Below, in pieces: positions 26,978 to 36,949 of a DNA stretch of 61,368 nt. The position numbers and the translations under genes were made by a program. Each line of letters begins with the position of its first letter. Within the stretch, counting starts at the first letter, position 1. The notes beneath the pieces are model-generated. The model did not search any database and had not been told where the DNA came from. It saw only the letters and a list, made by a program, of their open reading frames with translations. The stretch spans positions 1 through 61,368 of the forward strand of contig JAEYTA010000212.1 in the NCBI GenBank assembly GCA_023434265.1, in the 5' to 3' direction. This stretch comes from Pseudomonadota bacterium. GTDB taxonomy: Bacteria; Pseudomonadota; Alphaproteobacteria; Caulobacterales; Caulobacteraceae.

Positions 26978-28222
26978 ATGGGCGAGGCGAGCCAGAATCA
27001 GGGGGACGCGCCCGGCCTGGCGCCGGTGAGCCGGCCCTTTCTCGGTCTGTTCGCCCTCGCCCACCTCGGCGCCTTCATCGCCTTCATTCCGATGCTCAAT
27101 CTGCTCCTGCCGCTCAAGGCGGAGCTCATCGACCCGGCCGGCAAGGCGGTCCTGCTCAGCCAGGTCATGCTCTGGGGGGCGGTGGCGGCGGCGGTGACCA
27201 ATCTCGCGGCCGGCGCGCTCAGCGACGCCACGCGCGGGCCGTTCGGGCGGCGGCGGCCATGGATCATCGTCGGGGCCCTCGCCGTGGCCGGGGCGCACGG
27301 GCTCGTCTTCGCCGCCAGCACGTCGCAGCAGTTGCTCGTCGCCGTCCTGATCTTTCAGGCCGCGGTGAATGTCATGTTCGGCCCGCTCAACGCCGTCCTG
27401 CCGGACGTCGTCCCCGGGCGGCAGAAGGGACTGGCGGCGGCCCTGGCGGGGCTGGCGCTGCCGGGGGCCGGCCTGTTCACCGCCGGGGTGCTCGCGGTGG
27501 CCCTCGCCCGGCTGGACCTGCGCTTCCTCGTCGTCGCCGCGGCCGTGCCCCTGCTGATCCTGCCTTTCGCCCTGCGCCTGCGCGAGCCGCCGCGGCCGCG
27601 ACAGGCGCGGCGCGCCGGACCGCCGTCGCTGGCGGCCTTGACCGACCGCGACTTCCTGATGGCCTTCGCCTCGCGGCTGCTCGTCCAGGTGACCATCACC
27701 TTCAACGTGCTCTACCTGCTCTTCTATCTGCAGGAGACGGCCCGGCTCGGCCCACTCGCCGACCTGCGGCCGGAGGCCGTGCTGGGTGGACTCCTCGGGC
27801 TAGGCACCGCCGTGTCGCTGGCGGCAGGCCTCCTGGGCGGCGTCCTGTCCGACCGGCTGAGGCGGCGACGACCGTTCGTGATCGCGGGCGGCCTGGCCAT
27901 GGCCGGCGGGGCCGCCCTCCTCGCCGGCGCGCCGTCGTGGCCGGGACCGCTCCTGGCGCAACTGCTCTTCGGCCTCGGCCTGGGGCTGTACTCGACCGTC
28001 GACACCGCCCTGGTCGCCGAGGTCCTGCCCGATCCGCAGGGGGCCGGCCGCGACCTGGGGCTCATGAACCTGGCGATCACGGCGCCGCAGGTGCTCGCCC
28101 CCTTGCTGGGCCTGGGCCTGCTGTCCCTGTCGGGAGGAGATTTCCGCTGGGTCTACGCCGTCTCGGCCCTGTTCGCCCTCTTCGGCGCCCTGGCGGTGAC
28201 CGGCATCCGCCGGGTGCGCTGA
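26978..28222 (+). CDS. MFS sugar transporter
   Basis: The 414-aa product has 12 predicted membrane segments in two halves, each with the MFS loop motif between helices 2 and 3: GALSDATRGPFGRRRPWIIV and GGVLSDRLRRRRPFVIAGG. The GxLSDxxRxPxGRRRPW pattern is like glycoside-pentoside-hexuronide/SLC45-type sugar carriers. It probably imports glucose or short glucosides released by the GH3 enzyme. ATG 26978 follows GAAAGG; it is probably co-transcribed with the GH3 gene. Confidence 0.85.
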   Translation: MGEASQNQGDAPGLAPVSRPFLGLFALAHLGAFIAFIPMLNLLLPLKAELIDPAGKAVLLSQVMLWGAVAAAVTNLAAGALSDATRGPFGRRRPWIIVGALAVAGAHGLVFAASTSQQLLVAVLIFQAAVNVMFGPLNAVLPDVVPGRQKGLAAALAGLALPGAGLFTAGVLAVALARLDLRFLVVAAAVPLLILPFALRLREPPRPRQARRAGPPSLAALTDRDFLMAFASRLLVQVTITFNVLYLLFYLQETARLGPLADLRPEAVLGGLLGLGTAVSLAAGLLGGVLSDRLRRRRPFVIAGGLAMAGGAALLAGAPSWPGPLLAQLLFGLGLGLYSTVDTALVAEVLPDPQGAGRDLGLMNLAITAPQVLAPLLGLGLLSLSGGDFRWVYAVSALFALFGALAVTGIRRVR

Positions 28223-28231
28223 ACGGCCGCC

Positions 28232-29194
28232 TCAGTCGGCCGGCGGGTTCATGCGGCGTAGCCACGCGCGCACCAACTGGCCGGAGGGGCTGATCATCGC
28301 CTCGTCCCAGCCGCCCTGCCCTGCCGCGCCGGGTCGCAGGGCGGCCGAGGTCTCGTCCTTGTCGACGATGGACCAGTTCAGGCTGCTGAGGCCGTTCGCC
28401 TCCATGAACTCCCACCAGCGCCCGGTCTCGTCCCTGTCGAGAATTCCGTCTCCGGTCGCCTCGCTGGTCCCCCACTCGGTGACGAACAGGGCGGCGCCCA
28501 GCGCCAGCGCCCTCGCCGCCTTGTCGCGCAGCTCCTGCCGATGGGTGCCGGCGTAGAAGTGGAGGGTGTAGGCGACATTGGCGAAGGGCAGCGGGTCGGC
28601 CGCGGCGATGTCGACGTCCTGCGACCAGCTCGGCGTTCCGGCGATGATCAGGTTGTCGGGGTCGTGGGCGCGGATCCGGGGGATGACGGCCATGTGATAG
28701 GGCCGCACCACCTCGCCCCAGGAATGGGTGTTCAGCGGTTCGTTGTAGGTCTCGTAGATGAGGTTCGGCCGGTCGCCGTATTTCGCGGCGATGCGGGCGA
28801 AGAAGGCGGCGGCGGCCTCCGGTTCCGGTTCGTGCGCGTGCCAGTCGACGATCACGTACAGGCCCTCGGCGATGGCCGCGTCGATCACCGCCTCGGCCCG
28901 GGCCATCTCGCGTTCGGGATGGTCGAGGTAGCCGTCGTGGTGAACCGCGATCGCCGCCCGCACCACGGTGATCGCCCAGTCGTCCTTCAGCCAGCGGACG
29001 GCGTCGGCGTTGTAGTACTGCGGCGCCCACTGGCTCCAGAACAGCGACATGCCGCGCAGGGTGACCGGCTCGCCGTGCTGGTCGACCAGCCGTGTCCCCT
29101 CCAGCCGCAGCTGGCCGTGCCGCTCGACCGGCGTTTCGGCGAAGGCGGCGCCGGAGAGGAGCAGGAGGGCGGCGAGGGCGAGCAGTCGTTTCAA
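28232..29194 (-). CDS. Glycoside hydrolase family 5 endoglucanase
   Basis: The 320-aa product has a signal peptide (MKRLLALAALLLLSGAAFA) and one GH5 (subfamily 2-like) catalytic domain: VTLRGMSLFWSQWAPQYYN, VIVDWHAHEPEPE, the acid/base Glu152 in YETYNEPLN, the HFYAGTHRQ strand and the nucleophile Glu240 in LFVTEWGTS. It would cut beta-1,4-glucan (cellulose-like or mixed-linkage). It is convergent with the MFS gene (9 bp) and 40 bp downstream of the TonB receptor on the same strand, so probably in its operon and under the same LacI control. Confidence 0.93.
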   Translation of the reverse strand: MKRLLALAALLLLSGAAFAETPVERHGQLRLEGTRLVDQHGEPVTLRGMSLFWSQWAPQYYNADAVRWLKDDWAITVVRAAIAVHHDGYLDHPEREMARAEAVIDAAIAEGLYVIVDWHAHEPEPEAAAAFFARIAAKYGDRPNLIYETYNEPLNTHSWGEVVRPYHMAVIPRIRAHDPDNLIIAGTPSWSQDVDIAAADPLPFANVAYTLHFYAGTHRQELRDKAARALALGAALFVTEWGTSEATGDGILDRDETGRWWEFMEANGLSSLNWSIVDKDETSAALRPGAAGQGGWDEAMISPSGQLVRAWLRRMNPPAD

Positions 29195-29234
29195 GGGCGT
29201 TCCCTGCCTGATCCGGGCGGGCCCGATCCGCGCC

Positions 29235-32180
29235 TCAGAAGGAGGCGCGGAGGGTCACCGCGAAGCGGCGATCATAGACCCACCACGACCGGGTTTTCAG
29301 CACGTCGCTGCCCATCAGCTGCCGGTTTTCGCTGTTGGCGAGGTTGTTGCCCTCGAAGGCCAGGCTGACGCCGTCGCGCAGCTCCACGATCACCGAGCCG
29401 TCCAGCTGGCCGTAGTCGTCCTGCCACATGGGCAGGCGCACGTCGGAGACGTCGCGGTTGGTCAGCAGGTACTTGCCGCGCCAGTTGTAGGCGAGACGCG
29501 CCTGGATCGGGCCGCGCTGGTAGAGGCCGATGATGTTCCAGGCCTTCTCCGACAGGCCCTCGAGCGGCAGGCCGTCGATCACCTCGGACGCGTCCCACTC
29601 ACTGATGTACTGCTGCGAGGTGGAGCCTTCGCTGTCGATGTAGGTGAAGTTGGCCTGCAGCCCGAGGCCGCCCAGCCAGCCGGGCAGGAAGTCGTAGAAC
29701 TGCTGGTAGCCGACCTCGAAGCCCTGGATCCGGCCCTCTTCGCCGTTCGTCGGGCCGCTGACGAGGAAGTCCCGACCCTCGAAGGTGCGGGTGTGCACCC
29801 CGGTGGTGAAGAAGTCCTCGATGTTCTTGCGGAAGGCCGTGATGTAGAGCGAGTGCGTCGACGACGGGTACCACTCCAACGCCACGTCGAACTGGTCGGC
29901 GCGCATCGGCTTCAGCTCGGGGTTGCCGCGCGCGGCGCCGCCCCATCCCTCGACCACCGTGCCCTGCGGGTTCACCGAGGCGGTGAGGTTCACGAACGGG
30001 AACATCTGGTTGAAGCTCGGCCGGGCGACCGCGCGCGACGCCGCGAAGCGGGCGATGAGCGAATCGGTCAGCTGGAACTTCAGGTTCAGGCTGGGCAGGA
30101 CGTCGGTGTAGGACTGGCCGCCCGAGACGTTGAAGGCGGCGCCGGTGCCGAACGCGCGGTCGTCCGCGGGCAGGCCGGGATAGGTGCTCAGGTCCGGCAG
30201 GAAGCCGGAGCCGCGGGCCGTGTTCTCGGTCCGCACCACCCGCACGCCGATATTGCCCTCGATCGGCACCGGCGTGTTCTCCCAGCCGAACCGCGCCACC
30301 GCATAGCCGGCCAGCGTCTGTTCGCTCTGGGTGGACAGGGTTTCGGCGTCGAAGCCGCGCGGGCTCCACTGGGCGTTGCCGCCGATGTTCTCGATGATGT
30401 CCGAGTTCCGCAGGTACCCCCGGGCCAGCTCGATGTCCGGCATCACCACCGTCGGGGCATCCACGTCGCCGCGGAAGAAGTTGTCGAAGCTGTAGACCAT
30501 CGCGTGCTGGGGAAGCACCTGGTCCATCCACAGGAAGGGCTCGTTCCACGGGGCGCTGAGCGCCCGCCAGTTATACTGGGTGTAGTTGTTGGTCACGTCC
30601 CGGTCGGTGTACCGGGCCCCGAAGCGGATCGAGTTCAGCACCGGGTGGTCGAATTCCCACGCCACGTCGACGCGGCCGGCGAACTGTTCGGCCTCGTTGT
30701 CGTCGATGTGATCCATCGCCGCGTGCCAGAAATAGTTGGCCGGATTGCTGGTGAAGGAGTCCGGGCCGATGCTCGCCACCGGACGGCCGCGGCTGAGGTC
30801 GATCGTCACGTCCGGCACATAGGCCGAGCTGAAGATGGTGAAGTCCCAGCCGGCGCTGGTCGACCTGACATATTGCAGGTCGGCGCTCACGGCGAGGCGG
30901 TCGGACGGATAGTAGCGCACGCCCAGCGACAGGTCGTTGCTGGACTCCTCGCGCTCCTGGTGACGCGCCGCCATGCGGTACTGGGTGCCGAGCTCGCCCG
31001 CCACCGGCTGGCTGCCCCGCCAGTAGCTGATCTGGCGTAGCGAACCGGTCTGGAAGTAGCCGTCCTCGTCGAAGGTGAACTGGCCGCCCGCGGCGGGGAT
31101 GACGAAGTTGTTGTTCGCGTCGACCTGCGGAATGGCCTCGTAGTTGTCCCAGCGGGTGTCGAAGTCAGAGCGCAGGTACTGAACGACGACCTCGGTCTGG
31201 TCGTTCGGCCGCCATTGCAGCGCCAGGGCGCCGCCCAGCCGCTCGCGTTCCGAATCCAGCCGCCGCCACGACACGCCCTCCGGCACGTACAGGGTCTGGT
31301 CGGCGGTCAGGCCAAGGTAGGACTGGTCGATCCAGTCCTGGCCGCAGGCGTAGGGATCGCCGTTCGGGTTCTGCAGTCCGGCGCAGAGGGCGTCGTCCGC
31401 CAGCCGGCGGGCGCGGTAGGGCGAGACCTGGATGCCGTCGGAGCGACTGGCCAGCTCGGAGTAGGCGAGATTGGCGAGGATTCCGAACTCGCCGGAGCCG
31501 GTGTCGAAGCGGTCGCTGAACAGGATCGAGCCCTGCGGCTTCCACTGCTCGGCGTGGTCCGAGAAGTTGGCGCTGAACGAGCCGGCCACCAGACGGCCGC
31601 TCGACTCGAACGGCAGGCGGGTGCGCAGGTTGACCGTCCCGCCCAGCCCGCCCTCGATCAGCTCGGCCGACGGGTTCTTGTAGACGTCGACGCCGGCCAT
31701 CAGCTCGGCCGGAACGTCCTCGAATCCGAGCGCGCGCCCGTCGAGGGCGCCGAGGGTGTCGCGGCCGTTCAGTTCCTGGCGCACCTGGGTGAGGCCGCGC
31801 ACCTGCACGCCGCTGCCCTCGGCCGAGAAGCGGTCCGGGTCCTCGCGCGCCTGCAAGCGGTCGATGGTCACGCCGGGGATGCGTTGCACGGCCTCGGTCA
31901 CGCTGCGGTCAGGCAGGGCCCCGATGTCGGAAGCGGTGACGGAATCGACGATCTGGTCGGCGTTCTCCTTGATCGACTGCGCCGACCTCAGGCTGCCGCG
32001 GATGCCGGTGACCACGACCTCGTCGATCTCGGTGGCCTCCGGATCCTGTGAAGCCGGGGCCGTCTGGGCCAAGGCCGCCGCGGGGACAAGGGCCGCGCCC
32101 AGGGCGAGACACGAGACGCCGATCCGGCGCAAGCCGGCGTGGCGCGCAGCCCCGCGGCGATTCCTGTTCATGGCGATCAT
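29235..32180 (-). CDS. TonB-dependent receptor for oligosaccharides
   Basis: The 981-aa outer-membrane protein has a signal peptide (LALGAALVPAAALAQ), a TonB box region (EIDEVVVTGIRGSLRSAQ), plug domain (VTEAVQRIPGVTIDR; GSGVQVRGLTQVRQELNGRD; NPSAELIEGGLGGTVNLRT) and a 22-strand barrel ending RRFAVTLRASF with terminal Phe. The VVVTGIRGSL start marks the subgroup common in Caulobacter and Xanthomonas carbohydrate loci. GGGAGG precedes the ATG. Its promoter carries the same palindrome as the GH3 promoter. With GH3, GH5, GH65 and MFS neighbours, the substrate is probably a beta-glucan oligosaccharide. Confidence 0.95.
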   Translation of the reverse strand: MIAMNRNRRGAARHAGLRRIGVSCLALGAALVPAAALAQTAPASQDPEATEIDEVVVTGIRGSLRSAQSIKENADQIVDSVTASDIGALPDRSVTEAVQRIPGVTIDRLQAREDPDRFSAEGSGVQVRGLTQVRQELNGRDTLGALDGRALGFEDVPAELMAGVDVYKNPSAELIEGGLGGTVNLRTRLPFESSGRLVAGSFSANFSDHAEQWKPQGSILFSDRFDTGSGEFGILANLAYSELASRSDGIQVSPYRARRLADDALCAGLQNPNGDPYACGQDWIDQSYLGLTADQTLYVPEGVSWRRLDSERERLGGALALQWRPNDQTEVVVQYLRSDFDTRWDNYEAIPQVDANNNFVIPAAGGQFTFDEDGYFQTGSLRQISYWRGSQPVAGELGTQYRMAARHQEREESSNDLSLGVRYYPSDRLAVSADLQYVRSTSAGWDFTIFSSAYVPDVTIDLSRGRPVASIGPDSFTSNPANYFWHAAMDHIDDNEAEQFAGRVDVAWEFDHPVLNSIRFGARYTDRDVTNNYTQYNWRALSAPWNEPFLWMDQVLPQHAMVYSFDNFFRGDVDAPTVVMPDIELARGYLRNSDIIENIGGNAQWSPRGFDAETLSTQSEQTLAGYAVARFGWENTPVPIEGNIGVRVVRTENTARGSGFLPDLSTYPGLPADDRAFGTGAAFNVSGGQSYTDVLPSLNLKFQLTDSLIARFAASRAVARPSFNQMFPFVNLTASVNPQGTVVEGWGGAARGNPELKPMRADQFDVALEWYPSSTHSLYITAFRKNIEDFFTTGVHTRTFEGRDFLVSGPTNGEEGRIQGFEVGYQQFYDFLPGWLGGLGLQANFTYIDSEGSTSQQYISEWDASEVIDGLPLEGLSEKAWNIIGLYQRGPIQARLAYNWRGKYLLTNRDVSDVRLPMWQDDYGQLDGSVIVELRDGVSLAFEGNNLANSENRQLMGSDVLKTRSWWVYDRRFAVTLRASF

Positions 32181-32220
32181 GCCGTCCTCCCCAGCGACCG
32201 ATTTGCTTATTGGACCGCGC

Positions 32221-32234
32221 TGACAGCGCTGTCA
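32221..32234 (-). promoter_or_regulatory. LacI operator upstream of the TonB receptor
   Basis: The palindrome TGACAGCGCTGTCA lies 41 bp upstream of the receptor ATG (32180). It is identical to the core of the site before the GH3 gene. On the minus strand it overlaps a possible -35 (ATGACA) with CAATAA 17 bp on as a weak -10. The 430 bp from 32235 to the GH65 start at 32668 contain no gene that I can recognise. Confidence 0.75.
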
Positions 32235-32667
32235 TTTTGAAACGCTATCATGGGCCCTTCGGAGCGTCAACGAACCGGCTCCGGAAGTCCCCGGCCGGAG
32301 GCCGCGAAGCGCCGGCCGGCTCGACGCCCGGCTTCCGGCAGAAGACCGGACCTCCGCTCACGGGGCGACGCCGCCCTTCCCTGCTCCACCTGCTCGCCTC
32401 GTTGCGAAGCGCGCCAGGCGCGATCGAGGCCTCGTTGCATGGGGGCGAGTCGGCGTTGGACCGGACACCGCCACACACGCCACCCCTGCCGGACTGTCGG
32501 GCGGCGACGCCGTCGTGGTCGAACCTCGGGGAACCGCGGCGCCGGTCGGCAGTTGGGGACGGACGCACTCCTGGACGGACCTCATGGGCGACCGGCGCAC
32601 CACTCGCGGCAGTCGGAGAACGGGCCGATGACCAGCATCGCCTTCGGGCAGGACTGAGAACCGACCG

Positions 32668-34740
32668 ATGGACGCACGGTACAGACCGATCAGCCCTCCG
32701 GCGGAGCGCGGCGCGCGCGGCCGCGACCTTCCGGCCTATGTCTCCAACGGCGTGATCGGCCTGCGCGTGCGCGAGAACCCCCTGGAGGCCGGCATGTGCA
32801 TCGTCAGCGGCTTCGTGGGGCGACACCACGAGTTGCGCGTCGAGGCGGCGGCGGCGGCGCCCTATCCGCTGGCCGGAGATATCGCCGTCGACGGCCTGTG
32901 GACGAGGGACCGGATCGGCGCGGTCGAGGCGATCGATCAGGCCTACGACTTCGAGACCGGGGAGCTGGTCAGCCGGCTGGCCGTGTCGCTGGACGGGGTC
33001 CGGGCGGAGGTCACCATCGTCGTCTTCGCCAGCCGCACGCACCCGACCCTGGTGTGCGAGGAAATCTCGCTGGCCGTGGACCGGGCCTGCGAGATCGGGA
33101 TCCGGCTGGACACCGGCTTCGACGGAGTGCGCGGCGAGGCCGTCGAACGCCGTCTCGAGACCCCCGGGGAGGACGAGCCGGTCTGCGACGGGTCGCTCTT
33201 GTGGCGGTCCGAGGGCGGCCTCGGCCGCTGCGGCCTCGCCCTCCTCACCGAAGGACCCGATGGCGCCGAACGGTCGCAGACGCCGTCCGATCGGCAGGGT
33301 CCGGTCGCCACGACCTAAACGTTCCGCGCCGTGAAGGGACGGCGCTATCGCCTGACCCGTCTGGCCAGCCTGGTCCCGGACGTCCTGCACGAGCAGCCGG
33401 ACATGCAGGCAGTCCGCATGGTCGCGGCCGCCGGAGATCTCGGCTTCGACGAGCTGCGGCGGCGCAATCGCGACGTCTGGCGCGAGCTCTGGCGCGGCCG
33501 CATCCGCCTCGTCGGCGCGGAGCGCAAATGGCAGGCCATGGCCGACGCCGCCTACTTCTACCTGAACACCTCGGTCCACTCCGCCTCGCCGGCGTCGACC
33601 TCGATCTACGGTTTGGCCAGCTGGTGGGACTACCACTACTACTACGGTCACGTGATGTGGGACGTGGACGCGTTCGCGGGGCCGCCGGTGGCGTTGCTGC
33701 AGCCGGAGGCGGCGCGGGCGATGCTGGAGTTCCGGACGCGGGGGCTGGAGGCGGCGCGGAACAACGCCAAGCTGCTGGGCCGGCTGGGACTGCAGTTCCC
33801 GTGGGAGGCCAGCCCCCTGAACGGCGAGGAGGCCACGCCCGGCGGGGCGCGCGCGGCGGCGCGCGAGGACCACGTCAACCTGCACGTCGCCCGCGCCTTC
33901 GCCTATTACGCCGACGCCACCGGCGACGTGCAATTCCTGCGCGAAAACGCCTGGCCCGTGCTGTCCGGCGTGGCCGACTGGTTCGTCGACCGGGTGACGC
34001 GGACGCGCGACGGCTTCGACCTGCGGGAAGGCGGCGGCCCCGCCGAGCGGGTGGCGATGGACGACAACGACGCCCTGACCCTGCTGGCGGCGCAGGTCAT
34101 CCTCGAACGCGCCGCCGAGGCGGCCGGGAGCCTCGGCTACACCCCCCGGCCGTCGTGGGCGGAGGTCGCCGCCGGTCTGCGCGTGCCGACGCGCGAGGAC
34201 GGGGTCGTCGCGGCCCACGACGGCTACCGTGTGGACGAGGAGAAGGGCTCCACCCCCTCGCCGCTGATGGCGATCTTCCCCTACTGGGCCAGGCTCGATC
34301 CCGAGGTGGAGGCCCGGACGCTGCGCTTCTATCTCGACCTGTGGCGCGGCTACGTGGGCTCGCCGATGCTGCCCGCGCTCTACGGCGTGTGGGCCGCCTG
34401 GGCGGGCGACCGCGCCCTGTCGCTGAAGCTGCTGGAGGAGGGCTACGGCCTCTACCAGTATCCGCGCTTCCAGCAGACGCTGGAGTATCGCCTGGACAAG
34501 GTGCCCGGCGGGGTCGCGTCGGGCCCGTTCTTCGCCAACATCGGCGGCTTCCTGACAGGATTGCTGACCGGCTTCCCGGCCCTGAACATCACGTCCGGCG
34601 ACCCGGACACCTGGCCCGCCCGGGAGGTCGTCTTGCCCGAGGGCTGGAGCGCCATCGAGTGCGATCGGCTGTGGGTGCGGGGAAGGCCGATGAAGCTTCG
34701 CGCCCGGCACGGGGCGCGGGCGGAGCTGACCCCGGCCTAA
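32668..34740 (+). pseudogene. Glycoside hydrolase family 65 protein, broken by one nonsense codon
   Basis: Two parts in the same frame make a near-complete GH65 (clan GH-L) protein of about 690 codons. The first, 32668-33318, gives the N-terminal beta-sandwich (RDLPAYVSNGVIGLRVRENP) and ends ...GPVATT-stop. The second continues after the TAA at 33316 as TFRAVKGRRYRLTRLASLVP and holds the (alpha/alpha)6 barrel: YYYGHVMWDVDAFAGPPVAL, LGLQFPWEASPLNGEEATPG, REDHVNLHVARAFAYYADAT. The family usually reads TY(T/R)F here, so TAC (Tyr) to TAA is the simple explanation. If real, the gene is dead unless restarted from GTG 33331; a sequencing error is the alternative. GH65 enzymes are phosphorylases or hydrolases of alpha-glucosides. 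Confidence 0.8.
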
Positions 34741-34808
34741 GGCCCGCCGGGCCGGGCGGAACCCGCCGCCATCAAGGCTGTTCTCCAGCCACGGAGGCGA
34801 CCACAGCC

Positions 34809-35000
34809 ATGCTCGAGACATCGACGGACACAGGCGCGGCGCGACGCAGGACCGGGGCGGACGAGCTCGCCCGCATCCGCGCGCTGCTGGACTCGGCGGA
34901 ACGCAAGGGCCGCGCCCCGGACGAGGTGCTGGACGACATCGCCCGCCTCGTCGCCGATCGGGCCGCGCATCAGGACATCTACCAGAAGCCGCTCGGCTAA
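34809..35000 (+). CDS. Small acidic/basic helical protein, 63 aa, unknown function
   Basis: ATG 34809 with ACGGAGG upstream. The product (MLETSTDTGAARRRTGADEL, then ARIRALLDSAERKGRAPDEV, then LDDIARLVADRAAHQDIYQK) is a charged helical protein with no membrane segment. It is convergent with the methyltransferase gene (5 bp apart). The balanced codon use and ribosome-binding site support a real gene; no family is recognised. Confidence 0.6.
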   Translation: MLETSTDTGAARRRTGADELARIRALLDSAERKGRAPDEVLDDIARLVADRAAHQDIYQKPLG

Positions 35001-35005
35001 GGCGG

Positions 35006-35953
35006 TCAGGCGCGGCGGGCGAGGACGGCGCCGATGGCGGCGATGCGTTCGACCTCGCGGTAGGCGTCGCGGCGCAGCATGCCGCCAAACACGTCCGGAT
35101 CGATCTCCGAATAGTCCAGGTCGAGGCCGCGCTCGTCGGCGAGCGCGCGCAGGCGATCCTGCACCGGATCCCGGCCGTCGCGGATCGGGCTGCCGGTGTA
35201 GAGCATCATCCGGCCGCCGGGGGCGAGCCGCTGGACGCCGGCCTCCACCCACGACAGTCCGAGCGCCACGCCGAGACCGTCGCCGCCGTCGCGATAGGTG
35301 CGGCCGTCCGGGTCGGCGATGTAGGGCGGATTGGCGACGATCAGGTCGAACCGGCCGGCCACGGTGTCGAGGCCGGGGCCCAGCAGGCCGGCGACGTCGA
35401 GGCCCTGGTGGGTGGCGTTGGCGCGCAACAGGCCCAAGGCGGCGGGATTGACGTCGACGCCCACGACCTCCGCCCCGGGATGGCGGGCCGCCAGGGCCAG
35501 GGCCCCGGCGCCGGGGCCGACGCCGATGTCGAGCACGCGGCGGGGCGTCGCTCCGGGGAGCGCCTGCGCGAGGAAGCGCACGAAACGGTAGCTGTCCGGC
35601 CCGAGGAAGACAGCGTCCTTCGCGGAGCCCGGGGCCGAGTGGAGATGCAGGCGGCCGTCGAGGGTGCTGACGCGGAGGGCGGAGCGGAACAGGTCGCCCG
35701 CGGTATCCAACGCCCGCGCCCGGCGGAGCAGGTCGAACAGCTCCCCGGGCAGATCGCCGGCGGCGAAGGGACGGGACCAGCCGAAGATGTCGCGGAGGTC
35801 GCCTGGCGTCGCCCGGTCGCGACGTTCGGCGACCGTCCTGTGCGTCGCCGGCGTGGGGGTGACGAAGTGGTAGCCGGCCTCCTCGAGGCGATCCAGCAGG
35901 CCGACGAGGGCCGCATGCAGGCCCGGGCCGGCCTCCGGCGCGCCGTCGCTCAA
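35006..35953 (-). CDS. HemK/PrmC-like class I methyltransferase
   Basis: The 315-aa product has a helical N-terminal domain and a Rossmann SAM-binding domain: motif I RRVLDIGVGPGAGALALA, acidic loop EVVGVDVNPAALGLLRAN and the N-P-P-Y motif FDLIVANPPYIADP, which marks methyltransferases acting on planar amide or amine nitrogens (PrmC, N6-adenine). It starts with TTG at 35953, overlapping the stop of the haem-oxygenase-fold gene (TTGA). It is probably translationally coupled to that gene. Substrate unknown; the N-terminal half differs from PrmC. Confidence 0.8.
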   Translation of the reverse strand: MSDGAPEAGPGLHAALVGLLDRLEEAGYHFVTPTPATHRTVAERRDRATPGDLRDIFGWSRPFAAGDLPGELFDLLRRARALDTAGDLFRSALRVSTLDGRLHLHSAPGSAKDAVFLGPDSYRFVRFLAQALPGATPRRVLDIGVGPGAGALALAARHPGAEVVGVDVNPAALGLLRANATHQGLDVAGLLGPGLDTVAGRFDLIVANPPYIADPDGRTYRDGGDGLGVALGLSWVEAGVQRLAPGGRMMLYTGSPIRDGRDPVQDRLRALADERGLDLDYSEIDPDVFGGMLRRDAYREVERIAAIGAVLARRA

Positions 35954-36864
35954 GCGGACCTCAGCCGGGCCTGGGGTCCCCACAGATGCTCGCGATAGGC
36001 CTCGTAGCAGGCGGCCCCGGCCATCAGCCGCATCACCGCGCCCTCGGCGAGGCTGCGGATGCATTCGGGATGCGACTCCGCCAGCGGGGTCAGCACCTCC
36101 TCGTTCCACGTCCGCGAGTGCTCGACGTCGAGAGTTGCGTGCAGGGCGTAGTATTTGCGATCCGGCCCCACGCCGAGGCGCTTCAGGCCGGCCGCCACAT
36201 GGGCGGCGCGCCACGGCGCGGTGAGCTCCACGACCCCGAGGGCGCCGAGGGCGTGGTAGGCGTAGCGCCGGGTGGTCGAGAAGGCGACGAGGACGTTGCC
36301 GAGGGCCAGAGACGGCCAGACCGTCTCCTCGATCCGGGGACGCAGCTCGAGGTGGTCCGCCAGCCGGCCCAGCATCGGCCCGTGCATGCCGGCGGCGTTG
36401 CCGCGGCCCATCTCGTCCCAGTAGTTGCGGGCCAGTTCCAGCTTGGGCCGATCCGGCATCTTCACCTGGGCCATGGCCACGAGGTCCTCGAAGCCGGCCT
36501 CGCCGGCCACTTCCTGCAGCAGGAACCAGCGCATCTGCTCGAGGTCGGCCCCCTCGGCCAGCCAAGGGAACAGAGGATCGTCCTCGCCGGGCCCCCGGCC
36601 CTTCAGCGCCTCGAACCACGCGACGAAGCCCGCCGGGTCACTCGGCAGGTCGGCGAGCCAGGGCTGGGCGTCCTTGCGCAGGCGCTCGATAAAGGCGCCC
36701 TCGGTGAGGATCATCTCGGCGTCCTCGCGGACGTCGTCAGCCCACCCCTCGTAGGGAACGCCCGGCTGCAGGCGACGATGGTTCCACCTCGCCAGACGCT
36801 GGTGGAAGGCGGCCGGGCTGGCCAGTTCCGGTCGGAGCGGCGTCGGGTTTTGGACAGGGTTCAT
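35950..36864 (-). CDS. Haem-oxygenase-fold, iron-containing redox enzyme-like protein
   Basis: The 304-aa all-helical protein has features of the PF14518 'iron-containing redox enzyme' group: WFLLQEVAGEAGFEDLVAMA near the middle, ELARNYWDEMGRGNAAGMHG, and a C-terminal His/Glu-rich segment KYYALHATLDVEHSRTWNEE. These supply plausible metal ligands (Glu, His, Glu, His, Asp, His) as in haem-oxygenase-like diiron oxidases. The reaction is unknown. It is coupled to the downstream methyltransferase, which suggests a two-enzyme modification. The promoter region upstream carries a perfect inverted repeat. Confidence 0.75.
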   Translation of the reverse strand: MNPVQNPTPLRPELASPAAFHQRLARWNHRRLQPGVPYEGWADDVREDAEMILTEGAFIERLRKDAQPWLADLPSDPAGFVAWFEALKGRGPGEDDPLFPWLAEGADLEQMRWFLLQEVAGEAGFEDLVAMAQVKMPDRPKLELARNYWDEMGRGNAAGMHGPMLGRLADHLELRPRIEETVWPSLALGNVLVAFSTTRRYAYHALGALGVVELTAPWRAAHVAAGLKRLGVGPDRKYYALHATLDVEHSRTWNEEVLTPLAESHPECIRSLAEGAVMRLMAGAACYEAYREHLWGPQARLRSA

Positions 36865-36949
36865 ACAATTGTTCCGGGCGGAGCGACGCTCCTATACGCC
36901 CGAACGGCGTCGCTGGTTCCCCCATAGAAACAATCGGTTCCATGGTAAT

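Noticed and set aside
32248..35088. A 946-codon minus-strand open frame opposite the GH65 region
   Set aside because: No recognisable motif, biased composition, and antisense to clearly conserved GH65 sequence.
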